Both the position numbers and the translations under genes were made by a program. Shown one piece after another: positions 22,690 through 33,900 of a stretch of DNA of 64,000 nt (its first letter is position 1; each line of letters opens with the position of its first letter). The DNA lies in NCBI GenBank assembly GCA_028554755.1, contig JAPTOF010000003.1, positions 9,247,501 to 9,311,500 of the forward strand, read 5' to 3'. Source of the DNA: Cordia subcordata (Eukaryota > Streptophyta > Magnoliopsida > Boraginales > Cordiaceae). Under the pieces are notes generated by a model. It was not told the origin of the DNA. It did no database searches and saw only the letters and a program-made list of their open reading frames with translations.

Positions 22690-24850
22690 TCTATGGAACA
22701 ATCCTTGGAAGTTCTCAACAACTACATGTCTTTCATTAAATTTGACCACCTAGATTGAAGGCCTATTGTTAAAGCGCAACAGCAAAGGATCGACCTCATA
22801 TGAACCTTTAACTCTATCATATTCAGGCATAATATACTTGTGTGAAGATGCATCCCACTTTTCGTATATTTGTCTAATATTTTTTTTTGGGATGACAAAA
22901 CCCTTTTCTCCAAGTGCATGGCATGTGTTGACCTATAAAAATAGTATCCTCATAGCTTTTGACAGGTGAAGGTTATGGAAGTAGTGATAGGTAAGCCTAT
23001 CGCCCCTAAGAGAACACCATTGAAGCACTCCATGATATTAATTAGTATCATAACCCAGTGGTACCCTCTATCATCACACATGGTCAATGTCAATCGATTA
23101 AGGGCCCTTAACATAGCGTGTGCTCGTCTACCAGCTTTATTTGGACTTGGTTAACTTGTAATATTCTCTCCATGGCCACCAAATGTTTGCATGCTTAACG
23201 TGCTTTGCCATCTATCCGACATAAATCCTTAATTAACTGGTTATAAAACTGTTTCATTACATGGCTCTTAAGATGTCTCAAGCAAATATGATGCTTTACT
23301 TGTAAACTGCAATTCGCTAATATGTCAGATACAACAACCTATAAAGCTCCATGTCAGTCAAAGATAACATAAACCTTTTGTAAACCCTCAAGAAAATATT
23401 GGCATATCTTAGGGAGGAACCATTTCTAGCTATTTGTGGTCTTTGTATCAATTCCAATGACAAGTTTTCACTATTTGCATTTGTGGTTAGGGAACAAGAA
23501 GATATCGATATACTTACATTGCAAATGAGTATCGTTGAGGGAAATCACAAGCTCACAATGACTCTATGCCGCAATGCATGGTCCAAATACCCCAAACATA
23601 TAGTTGAATGTTTTCTTTTCTGCCATCGATTCTGATAAAAAAGAGTACTTCATGATGGTCCCTTCATTCCTTACCTTTATTGTAGCAAGATATCATGGAA
23701 CAATTTAGTATAAGGTGTCCCAATTACCGTACACTTGCTCAATGGTCTTGTTCCTCTTGTGTCATGCCTTCTCATAAGATATTTCCATGTTAAGGGTGTG
23801 CTTAATGTGAGCTTGTACGAAACTAACCTCGTACTCAAGCCTCACCGATACGAAATGCTTGACCATGGATCCAACCAAGCCAGAGATAAGATTTCAATGT
23901 CTAGAATTTTGTCTATCACCCATACAAATGTGCATATCCTAATACTTTGTTATCTCAAACTGTTGATGTGTGGCTCTCTAAGTTGCATGTAGTCCCCACT
24001 TGCATGGAGCTGTTTCGTTGAAAGAATTTTTGCACCAAACTACCTACATGTTTGGTTTGGACTTCATGACTCTGTAATTGCGATGGTTTCTTATTGTGTG
24101 CCTTTGTACAGGCCTTAAAACATCTACCTTCAATGGGAAAACTATGCCTTTGGTCAATCTCATCTATTCGGGGTCTTAGATATAGGCTGGTTTAGTGGCT
24201 CGTACCTGCTAGTCGTGTAATGTTCCACCTTACCAGTATAAAACTTCACTGGTTCCTCTTCCTCCAACATTGAACCTACACTACTACTTGGGCCAACGTC
24301 ATCATTGTCGTTCTCCTTGTAGTTGTTCTCCTCCGTGGCAGCATCACCATGATCAATGTGGAAGCCCTCATTTTCATCTTTTTCATTGGGTTTCTATATA
24401 AAAGTATCCATTGTGAAGTCAACTCTCTTGCTCGTAGTGCCTCCATGAGAAAGGCCTCCTACATCAAACATTGACTGTTAGGACATGTTTAATGTGACAA
24501 ACTCTGCTATTGTCATTGTAATACTAACTTGAGTCTCATCATGGTCAGTTGGCTAAACATTTAGGTCAAGCACGGTGCAGCTGATTAGGACGTCCCTATC
24601 TGGTTGAGGAACTATTTCATCGCTATTTATGTCCCAATTACATGCCCAACACGTATGTTCATATCATGGCAAACGGTCTTGAACATTTGTTGGAGATCTT
24701 CATCATTGGTAACTCAATAGGAACCAATAATACAACTCCACTTTGTCGATGCTTGGACACAAATGGAGCTTCAGAAAACATGGGATACAAATCCATCGTA
24801 CAAAGTATCTTGTTTAATTGTGATTCTAATTGTTGCATTTGGAGTCTTAT
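22690..24850 (-). pseudogene. Mutator-like (MULE) transposase remnant
   Basis: On the minus strand, fragments in order match the MuDR/MULE transposase layout. A variable acidic N-terminal part (about 24640-24250) includes ENDNDDVGPSSS. Next is FGPCIAA-SHCELVISLNDTHL (about 23600-23520), corresponding to the catalytic-domain motif with the first acidic residue. KWFLPKI and HHICLRHLKSHVMKQF (about 23280) follow. Then comes IMECFNGVLLGAIGLPITT (about 23050-22990), just ahead of the usual zinc-finger region. Many stops and frame changes make it long dead. Terminal inverted repeats were not located. Confidence 0.75.
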
Positions 24851-25139
24851 GGTCCAGACTGTAAAAACTATTAATTTTTTGCCCATCATAATATAAAAGA
24901 AAAGAAATTGAATTTGTATTCATTTTTTTTTATTTTATGATATAGTGATTCTAGAAAAGTTTGGAGGGTTTGTAGGGAGTAAATAAGAAAATTGAAGTGA
25001 TTGAATTTTGGGAAGTAGAGAAGAAATTGAAGGATGAAATGTAGAATGAGCCAAGGAGGGGAGGGATAAGGGTTTATATAGTTTTTGAGGAACTAAAAAT
25101 CGAATTTCCAAAATTGGTTTATGGTGAATTTTTTTGACT

Positions 25140-25390
25140 TGAAATCCCGAAAATGACGTTGCCAGAAAATTGATTCAAACTCTTTGAGTTCAGATGTTCA
25201 AAATCTAAAATCAAATTTCAAGATTCGAATTAGATTTTCATTATCTATTGGCAGAGAATTCGAATATATTCTTTGGCAACACGTCATGTCAATGTAGGAG
25301 CTCCGTTATGAATTTTGAAAATTCGAACTCTGATTTCGAAAATCCGAACTCTGACTTTGGAAATTCGAACTCAGATATTTAAAATCCAAA
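25140..25390. repeat. Degenerate ~21-bp repeats around TTCGAACTC
   Basis: Successive motifs such as AAATTCGAACTCTGATTTCG, AAATCCGAACTCTGACTTTG and AAATTCGAACTCAGATATTT are spaced about 21 bp apart (25316-25385). Looser versions extend back to 25140. They lie just beyond the MULE remnant and could be part of its end. That link is only positional. Confidence 0.6.
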
Positions 25391-26529
25391 AGGATCATTG
25401 CTTAATTTTGATGAACAAAAAAAAAAAAACTAAAATCAACGATACCAAATGAACTACTAATTATTGAACTGGGTCTTAAAGGGCGTAAATGCTTTGTTAG
25501 GCTAACTCCAACAGCTTTCCTAAACATACAAAAAAATCCATATTTAGGGGACTGATTGGTGCTAATGTGCTCTAATAGCTCCCTTATCTCATCTCCAAAA
25601 TTTTGGATTTTTTCTAAACCCCAAAACAAAACACCCATATGTAGGGATTTTTTTCATCCCCAAACCAACACCCAAACTCATCCCTCATCTCTGCAAACTA
25701 AAGAAAAGAAATCAGAAAAAGCTCCAATGTGATCTGTAGACTTAATAAAAAAAAAAAGAAAAATCTCCAATGGTCACTGAATAGCGGAATATTATCAAAA
25801 TGTTCACTGAAAAAAAATAAATTCATGGCCTAAAAAAATAAAAATTACAAAGGGACAAATTTTCTTGCCGTTACTGTTGATATCTATATAAACCAACCTT
25901 CTCCAATTCTAGAGGCATAAAAAATGTCTCAATCATTTTGAGAAGCAAAAGGCAGAAAAAGAAAACCAAAAGATTAAAAAAAAAATCATCCAAAAACATA
26001 CAAAAATCTCAAGGTATTTATCTATTTTTCTCCAGAAAAAATGGGTAGAAAAAGAGGACGGAAAAAAAAGAGGGATAGGGTGGGAAAATTTTTTTTTTCT
26101 CTGTTTTGATAGCGGGGGAGGGGAGAAGAAGACAGAGGAGGAGAGAAAGGAGAAGAGATTGTGAGGAAGGGAGAAAAAGAAAGTGGTGGAGGAAAGAAAG
26201 GAGAAGAAGAAGGAGAAGATTTTTCTTTTTTTGTTTCTGTCAATGGAGGTGTAGACGGATAAGAAGACGTGTTTTGGATTAGTTTTAGGTTATATATATA
26301 TAGGCATTCTTTTAAGATTATTTTAAGTTTAATTAGTATATTAATTATAATTTTAAACCGGTAACTTTTTTTATTATAATTGCAGTTATATACTTTTTTA
26401 AGTACATTTTTAAATTTTGTTTATTATTTGATTTTTAATTATTTTTTGTAGTGTTTTTAGTTATAATTTTTTTTCAAGAATGTACATTATACTATAAATT
26501 GCAATTTATATTATTAATTTATATAATAT
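25391..26529. other. AT-rich and purine-rich sequence, no gene recognised
   Basis: 25391-26020 is AT-rich without recognisable domains. 26030-26235 is strongly purine-rich on + (GGAGGGGAGAAGAAG-like), so a low-complexity Pro/Ser/Phe frame on - is not believable as a gene. 26280-26529 is AT-rich. Confidence 0.55.

Positions 26530-26609
<80 letters not shown>
26530..26609 (+). repeat. Compound microsatellite (AGT)n(AAT)n
   Basis: About 15 AGT units run directly into about 12 AAT units. It lies just before the chromovirus remnant; the complementary motif set lies on the other side at 28797-28875. Confidence 0.95.
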
Positions 26610-26618
26610 TGCCACTTG

Positions 26619-26960
26619 TCACGCCCTTAGCCTAACTTAAGCGTTGCGTGCAGTACTTAGACACTTTTTTACAGTAAAAGTGGCTAAGTTAGTCTGAAAA
26701 CCACGAACAAAGGGCTTTGCAAAGCAAATAATAAAGTAGCGGAAGTAAAGAGTTGAGAGAATAAGACTTTGTATTGCTCTCAAACCTTTCTGTCTATCTT
26801 ACAAATGAAAAAGCTAGGCTATTTATACATGCTTTCAATCTAATGAATGGCTAAGATTATTTCAATCTAATGGCTAATATGAGCTTCTAGATTATTCTAC
26901 CCTAATCATGGAATATTTACAATCAATCACAAGTAATAATCCTTTAATCAAAAGGGATTG
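26619..26960 (-). repeat. Probable chromovirus 3' LTR remnant
   Basis: The segment begins TGTCACGCCCTTAGCC on +, so it ends ...GGGCGTGACA on the minus strand, a usual chromovirus LTR terminus. CTATTTATAC near 26820 could be a reversed TATA-like element. The inner edge is unclear and no partner LTR is in the window. Confidence 0.5.
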
Positions 26961-27066
26961 ATATCCTCCCTATCTAGTGTATCTTCTAAATCCTTTCTGG
27001 GGAGAAGTGCCATATGTGCATCTCTACAAGCCTTGTCATCCTTGCCACACGGTTGCTTGCATATGC

Positions 27067-27828
27067 CTACATCATCGGGGTTGCGTTAACACAGGAAAGC
27101 ACCGCATGTGGCTCCATGCAAGCCTCGGTCTTGCCATCTTGCTGCCCATGTGGCGTCTCCATCGGCAGGGCGTGACATACTCCCTCACCTAATTCTGCGA
27201 ACGTCCTCGTCGCGATCTCCTCATGATACTTCACAATCTTCTTCATAAAGTTTCCAAGAGAGTCAGTTGGTTCCCAACTTGCCTCATTTGCTAGCAAGCC
27301 CTTCCAATGCACCAAGTACTTATGCCGTGGTGAAAGTCCCCTTACGCAATCGGCTTCGATGAAATTGACTTCCTTATCACGAGGATCTAACATTGTGGTT
27401 GCTAGACTCTTTGTGGTTGTGTCTTCCTTTCCTTGACTTACTCTGCTGATCTTTTTGCTAGCTGATTCATCAAGGAAGATCCTTGATGAACTGGCTTGTG
27501 CCATCTGAGGGTAACTGGCTTTGCACTTGGTCTTTGACTCCCTGGTGCGAGTAGCAAGGATCCATTGACTTGTTTCTACTTCAATCAGCTTCTTGTCCAT
27601 TGCTCGGCTCTCATGGAGATTGAGGGAGAGTTGGGTCTCATCAAGTATGGTCGCCCCCCTCTTTGGTTTAGCACCATGGGTTGCGTCATATAAAGGGTCC
27701 ACCTTTTTCGTAGGTAGTGCCTTCCTTTGTAATAAGGGTGATGTGAGCTCTTTCACCTTCCCACGGCCTTTGGCGACCTCCTTTGGTGTCTTATCTGCCA
27801 CCTGTTCACCCTTATCCGCTCCTTTCAT
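27067..27828 (-). pseudogene. Chromovirus C-terminal linker and chromodomain
   Basis: The 253-codon frame begins with a Lys-rich linker. Near residues 160-205 it has a chromodomain: FIEADCVRG, then HKYLVHWKGL, then ANEASWEPTDSL. The aromatic and hydrophobic framework (Tyr, Trp, Trp) expected for a methyl-lysine reader is present. In full chromoviruses this domain is the C-terminus of integrase and steers insertion into heterochromatin. Here no integrase catalytic core precedes it, although the frame itself is open. Confidence 0.8.
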
Positions 27829-27873
27829 AGCTTTTGAGTAAGCCCCCTCATTTTTTCAAACTCCCTTGTCCAT

Positions 27874-28780
27874 CTAGAGGGTCAAAAGTTGTCTCTTTTC
27901 GAGTCTAGCTTGGATCTTCACCAGGACCATGTAAGGGGTGTTCTCCTCCATGATCATCATATGTTCAAGGTGGGGTATGGGGATGGCCTTTGCTTGTCTA
28001 AAGAACTCCATACCGAGGACGAGTTCAAAGTCATCCATGGGTACTACCGTAAAATTTAATTTCCCTTGCCAGGTATCGATTGTTAGAGAAACATCTTTCG
28101 CCACCCCTGTCAATGGTCGCGGGGCAAAATTGACAGTCTGGAGGGACCCTTGAGACTTGTGAAGAGTAAGTTCCAATCTCTTGGCTTCGTCTTCTTCCAT
28201 GAAATTATGAGAAGCTCCAGTGTCCAACATGGCCCTGGAGAGCTTTCCTTGAATCGATGCCTCCACATATATCAAGCAACCCCTTAATGTGGCCCTTGTT
28301 GTTATCTTGGCATTCAAAGCATTCAACAACTGAAGAGAACCCATTTGTGCTTCGCCGGTCTCCTCGCGTTCCTCAATCATCATGTTGAGTGTTTGTTTTC
28401 TTGGACACTCTCTCCATGGATGGGAATCGATACAAAAGTAGCACTTGATGGATCTCTTATCTCTCTTCTCGTCTTGTTGCAAGGTTGTTTCCCATATCTA
28501 TCCTTGTTTTGCCCCTTGGGACTCTCGTCTTCCCTACCATTTTTTGTCAAATTTCCTTGGGGTTCAGTGGGGCCGTTCCTTTTCTTGACCTCTATCAAAG
28601 ACTCAACCATGGCAACCGCTTGAGCGAAGGTTTTGGGCTTTCTCATTCGTACTTCTTGTTGTGCCCATGGCTGCAAACCCTTGATAAAGTCATACATGTA
28701 ATCATAATCGGGCTTATTACGTACCTGAAGTATAAGGGAGATGTATTCTTGGACATATTGATATATGGTCCCTATATGCT
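27874..28780 (-). pseudogene. gag: Chromovirus gag C-terminal part and protease
   Basis: Gag remains include YQYVQEYISLILQV (about 28770-28730), YMYDFIKGLQPWAQQEV and KTFAQAVAMVESL (28697-28560). A zinc knuckle of form CX2CX3HX4C (CYFCIDSHPWREC) follows after a frame change. The aspartic protease in the 28482-27874 frame keeps the active-site triad in AMLDTGASHNFM. It also keeps the downstream FELVLGMEFF strand typical of retropepsins. The N-terminal part of Gag is missing. Confidence 0.82.
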
Positions 28781-28796
28781 TAGGACTCTAAGCTTG

Positions 28797-28875
28797 CCAT
28801 TATTATTATTATTATTAGTATTACTACTACTATTACTAATACCACCACTACTACTACTACTACTACTATTATTAA
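28797..28875 (+). repeat. Compound microsatellite (ATT)n/(ACT)n
   Basis: It reads TTATTATTATTATTATTAG followed by interrupted ACT and ACC units and a final (TAC)n. It is the reverse-complement motif set of the array at 26530-26609. On - it is translated as a Ser/Asn run fused to the Harbinger fragment, which is an artefact of the junction. Confidence 0.93.
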
Positions 28876-29345
28876 CGAATCTTCTCAAAGTCTCTATGTT
28901 TGTGCTTTCTCCAATTCTCACATATTCATCCACTGAATCTGCAACAGATTCATATAGAAGAATCCTTAATGCGGCGGTGACTTTTTGCAAGGAAGACAAA
29001 CCCCAATGTCCACCAGAAATTTGTTTTTGAACAAAATATGGATCATGTGCTTCAACTGCAGATTGAATTTGAAGAAACAATGAATGACTCAAGAAAAATA
29101 GGATTTTTAGAAAAATAGTCGTGATAGAGTCTTTCATGACCTTGAACCTTGTCTCGCCAAAAGAAAGCATGACCATGGATAAAACCATGACTTACATGTT
29201 GTTGTCTTGTAAGTCGTTGATCTTCATCAGCCAGTAATTGAAGTAACACAAGCTCCTCATGAGAGTCAGAAGAATCGAAATACTCCATACATCGATAATT
29301 AGAATCCATAACTTTGGACACGAAATGTGATAAAAGGGAAAACAA
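28876..29345 (-). pseudogene. PIF/Harbinger transposase-derived protein, N-terminal fragment
   Basis: Two overlapping minus-strand frames join by a frameshift near 29090. The first has HEELVLLQLLADEDQRL and QGHERLYHDYFSKNPIF. The second has LFLQIQSAVEAHDPYFVQ, GLSSLQKVTAALRILLY and DEYVRIGESTNIETLRRFV. These are the conserved N-terminal helical blocks of plant Harbinger (DDE_4/ALP1-like) nucleases. The catalytic DDE domain is absent because the sequence stops at the microsatellite. This is a truncated, frameshifted copy. Confidence 0.85.
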
Positions 29346-29514
29346 CTAAATGGTTTCAAATATTACATGAAAACAAGAGAGCAAGCTAATGAATTTCGAA
29401 AGATATGTTGCACTTTGAGAAGCTTGTTGCATGAGCATATATAGCCTTTAAGTCTCACTAAAAAGATTAAGAAATGAGTGATGGAACATAAAGTTGATTG
29501 ACAATACAATATAT

Positions 29515-30115
29515 AAAAAGATTTGACCGATTAAACAAAAAGCTTATATTGACAAAACGAGACATATAAAGGATTTGACCGATTAAATGTAAAGCTTATA
29601 TTAACAAAATGAGACATATAAAATATTTGACTGATTAAACATAAAGCTTGTATTTGATAAAACAAGACATAAAAAAGATTTGACAGATTAAGCACAGAGC
29701 TTGTATTTGACGAAATAAGACATAAAAAAATTGACCGATTATACATAAAGATTGTATTGACAAGACAAGAAAAGCTTATATTAACAAAATGAGACATATA
29801 AAATATTTGACTGATTAAACATAAAGCTTGTATTTGACGAAACAAGACATAAAAAAGATTTGACTGATTAAACATAAAGCTTGTATTTGACGAAATAAGA
29901 CACATAAAAAAGATTTGACTGATTAAACATAAAGCTTGTATTTGGCGAAATAAGACATAAAAAAATTGACTGATTAAATATAAAGATTGTATTGACAAGA
30001 CAAGATATAAAAAAAATGACCGATTGAACAAAAAGCTTGCATTGACAAAGACAAGACGTAGAAGAAACAACCGATTAAAAATAAAGCTTGTATTGACCAA
30101 AAAAATGACATAAAA
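29515..30115. repeat. Minisatellite of ~50-56-bp units, about 12 copies
   Basis: The unit consensus is close to GACTGATTAAACATAAAGCTTGTATTTGACGAAACAAGACATAAAAAAGATTT. Copies vary in length from about 50 to 56 bp. A higher-order duplication is visible: the block from about 29596 recurs from about 29771 with the same internal order. A 189-codon minus-strand frame across it simply reads the repeat and is not a gene. Confidence 0.9.
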
Positions 30116-30600
30116 TGACTAATTTAAACGAATAAAATAAAATAAACAATATAACATAGGCAAGAATTATACAAGATAAAAAATAACATTAATAAAGATT
30201 TTAAAAATAAATTTAATATTTTAAAATATAATATCTTTATTAATTAACAAAAATGTTAAGCAGTTAAAATATATTTTTAATGTAAAAAATTAAGAATAAA
30301 TAAAAATATTAATAATTAAAAATCTAATACTCTTATAAATAATAAAAACAAATAATAAATATACTAAATTATGTGTTTAATTAAATTGATGATGTGTTTT
30401 AGAGTAAAATAAAATATAGGACCCCTGTAATAGGAGAACTGTTAGAATAAAACTAAAATAAAAATTTTCTAAAGTGAGTGTTTAGTGAAAAATAAGGATT
30501 CTCAACTTTAAAAAAGTGACTCAAAATACCTATTAAATATAAAAAATAAAATAAAAGTGCCCTTACTTTGAAATTCCATTAAACTCAAAAAGGGACTATT
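30116..30600. other. Very AT-rich spacer upstream of the BADC gene
   Basis: Long runs of A and T with no coding signal or repeat boundary were found. 30620-30915, which follows, has higher GC and CT-rich stretches that fit a promoter and 5' leader. No clear TATA box could be chosen. Confidence 0.5.
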
Positions 30601-30915
30601 TTTGCAACATTGCTTAAAAAGATAGACCAAAAATTAAAGAAGCCATGCCCGGTCTTAACACGAGTCAACAAAATAAGTGAATAACCACGTCCGAAGGCGC
30701 AAGTTAGCTGGACCGAAACGAGAGAAAACGCAGTGGGTGAAGAAGCTGATGTGAGGGGCGGACCTTTCGAAGAACACGTCTCTTTTCTGCTTCACATTCT
30801 CTGTCTTTTTCTTTCTGAAACTTCTATAAGTTCCTACAAATTCTCAAATTCTTTCTCTGATTTTATTTCTCCTAGATCTCCATAATTTCAACTCTCATTT
30901 CGCTCGCATTCGCTA

Positions 30916-33900
30916 ATGGAGTCTGCTGCTGTTCTCCGCTCCTTTCACTGTTAGCTCTCTCTCCCTCTCTCTCTCACTCAATATATACACACACACATAT
31001 GTACACATGCATATATGTATACTTATAGTAGTAAAATGTGATCCAATGCATAGATTGAGCTCTTTTCGTTTGATTGATTGTTCTGCTTTTGTTTGATATG
31101 AACCGGAGCTTGAACGCATAATCCGCGTCACATCCAGCTCGATCTAATGACTCTTGGTTCTAGGGTTCAAATTACTACCACATGACTGTTCATCTCATTT
31201 ATGTACGCAATGTGAGGTTATTATATATATGTGTGTGTTCTAATAGGTTTTGTTAAGGCGTAACATTAGTGTATAGGTGTATTTATAGTTATTATGACGG
31301 TTGTATCTCTTTGTAAATAGTTAAGAGTTATAACATTTTGCTAATAAGTATGGAAGAAGTTGTTTCTGTTGCGAGAGTGTGTGTGTCCTGTATTTAGGAG
31401 ATATAACAAGTTAGCGGGTGCAAGTGTTCTGGGTGTAAGAAAACTTGGGGTTTTTGAGTGGGTAGATTTGAGGCCTGAGGCAATTATTGTTTTAATCTGT
31501 GATAGTAGTCTTGCATCTGCTTGCCTGCTCATGATTTTGGGTGTCGGGGGAATAAAAGAGAGATGGGTATTTCAGGATGCAAGATAAATTCACATCTATT
31601 AGGTAGTTTCTGCTGTGGTATCACTTCTTGATGAATATTCTTCGCTTGAGCAATGATAAAATTTGATAAGTACAATATGAAGCTTAAAAGTTAGTTTATT
31701 TCTTTGATTGCCAGTTCTACTACATGGTTGACTGTTGAGTTATGTTGTTACATAAAAGACCCTTTACTAAGTTAGGGTACTATATTTTCCCCCGAAGTAA
31801 ATGGAATCACGGTGGATTGAACAACTGAAGCTGAAATAACATAGGATTAAATAGATGTGCCTCTTTGTCTCTAATTTGTTTTGGATTTTTCTTTTCTTTT
31901 CCTTTTCTTTGCCATCTTTCTTTGTCTGTCTGTTTGTTCTTTTTCCTCTTAACTTTTTTCTTTAACAAGAAATGTTTGTTTATTGCATGTCCATAGTTAG
32001 ATATAGGTTCTAGTTCTCACTATCAAAGTAATAACTGAATTCTGGACTAGCCCTTTTGCTAGATTTTGTAGTTTATCAAAACCTGTTGTTCTAGTTTGAC
32101 ATTGCTTAGGTTTCATTGGCATTTGTTGATACCATGAGATGGATATGCAACATTAGCATTCTCATGTATTTTGTCGCCTCTTTTATGTCACAGAATGGTC
32201 CCGCGAGACTTTCATATGTGTTACTTACGGTTGATATATCTTTCAATTGCTTAAATTAATTTCTGGAGTGAGATTCTAAATGCTGACAATTATGTATGCA
32301 TGTGTAATAAAAGATTTCTTTCTTTATCAGACTATTGGATCCACCTATTTGTCTTGTCAATCCTTCTATCTTTTGCCTTTTCTCTTCCAGCCATTCTTTC
32401 AACATGATGGATACGACCGACCTTTGCATAACTGACCTCAATTAAGCATCCAGAAATTGCTGTCTGGATGCCCACAGTTTTAGCGTTTCACACTACATTT
32501 GAATGCATATATAGGTGGTAAAGTACCTCTGTTGAGGTCACATAAACTATCAATTTTGTGCCTGTCATTCAGTGGGCATCTTTTGCTGGTCTTTCATCAA
32601 TTGTTTGTGGTTACAACTCCTCACCAACATCTAATGTCTCCACGTGGATCTAGCGCTCCATTTTTGACATGTTAATCTCAATTCTTACCTCATACAAACG
32701 CACAGCAAGTGTTGATGTTTTATCTTTATTTATGATTTGGCAGGTACCACTTCCAATTTGCAGACTCTAAATGAAGGGCCTGGTAGAGTTATGAACAAAA
32801 GAAATAATTCCACCATAACGAATCTGGCTAACTTGTCCTCCCAAGGTTCAATCAATCGTTTGAAATTTGTTTTTCCATCAATAAAGCGAGCAGGAGTACA
32901 AATAGCATGTGCAAAAACCTCTGAAATTAAGGTGACAACCAAAGCCGACGGTGAGTTGATCTCCTTCTCATCTATCTTTCAGCAAAAAAATGGTTGTTGG
33001 GATCCTGTTAGTGCTGGGGCATCAGATATTAGGATTGAAATTTTTCTTCCCTTCTTACTGTTTGTAGTGATGCTTGTGCTTCTTCAGCAAGAATACTCTT
33101 CTATTCTTGTGCATCGCACGGGATACTCTCTAGTTTTAGTTGTATTGCTGGATTTAGCAAGCTTATACCTTCAATAGGAAATTTGGTGATTCTAATGAAG
33201 CTATATTGTCAGATAGCTGCCAAAAGGGATCATTAGACCACAAGTCAACACGGAGAGCAACATTCCCAAGTGCTTTCGAGGTATGTGATAGGCATGTGTT
33301 AGATTAGCAAAATCAACAAAGCCCCAACCCAAGTACAGTTGGTGATAGCAAACTTATCACTAACTGATATATTTAGTAGCTTTAATAGATCAAGTAGGAT
33401 AAGATTGAGACTATTGACTTGTGACAAATTTTGATCACGAGTCTTTGTTTTGACTTAGAATTGACAAAAATAAAGTTTTGAGTTTTCAAGTTAACTTCTA
33501 GTATAATTATGAAAAATGTTAATTATGTCTATGAATCATAATTTCAAATGGTTGATCTAGAGTTGTTGAAGTGATCGTGAGTTGAGAAAATTATTGTATA
33601 AACACCAACAGAAAGTAGGAGAAGTAACATAATTGAGAATTGTCTAGGGTTAAAACTAAAGCAACTTTGACTCAGAAACAAAAAAATTTGTCATTTTTTT
33701 TTAAGCTGAAGTTTTCTGCTAACTTTGGGTTATGTTGGTATGTAAGACTCTATCGGATAATATCCATTTGTGCAAATAGTTCTTTATGCATTTAGTCTTA
33801 TGAAAAATTTTATATCAGCAGCTCCTACTTTGGTTCATATTTGAAACATGACAGAATTACTTTTGTTCTATCAGGAACTTATCACAGAAGTTTGTGACGA

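Larger units (their letters stand above)
26619..28790 (-). mobile_element. Deleted Ty3/gypsy chromovirus (gag-protease plus chromodomain only)
   Basis: On the minus strand gag and protease (28780-27874) are followed after about 45 bp by a frame ending in a chromodomain (27828-27067). RT, RNase H and integrase, normally about 3 kb, are absent. The left side (26619-26960) looks LTR-like, ending GGCGTGACA on -, that is TGTCACGCCC on +. The 5' side stops at a microsatellite junction at 28797 and no 5' LTR is visible. It is either a deletion product or a TR-GAG-like non-autonomous family. Confidence 0.75.

Noticed and set aside
26022..26243. Pro/Ser/Phe-rich minus-strand frame
   Set aside because: It is a translation of a purine-rich tract with no conserved motif.
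28485..29030. 181-codon + strand frame with Leu-rich membrane-like stretch
   Set aside because: It lies antisense to gag and Harbinger fragments, and the Leu run is the translated microsatellite.
29531..30100. 189-codon minus-strand frame, hydrophobic and Phe/Ser-rich
   Set aside because: It only reads through the minisatellite units; the periodicity is that of the DNA repeat.
32737..33177. 146-codon single frame at BADC exon 2
   Set aside because: It extends past a good splice donor at 32951 into intron sequence; the spliced model restores the BADC reading frame.
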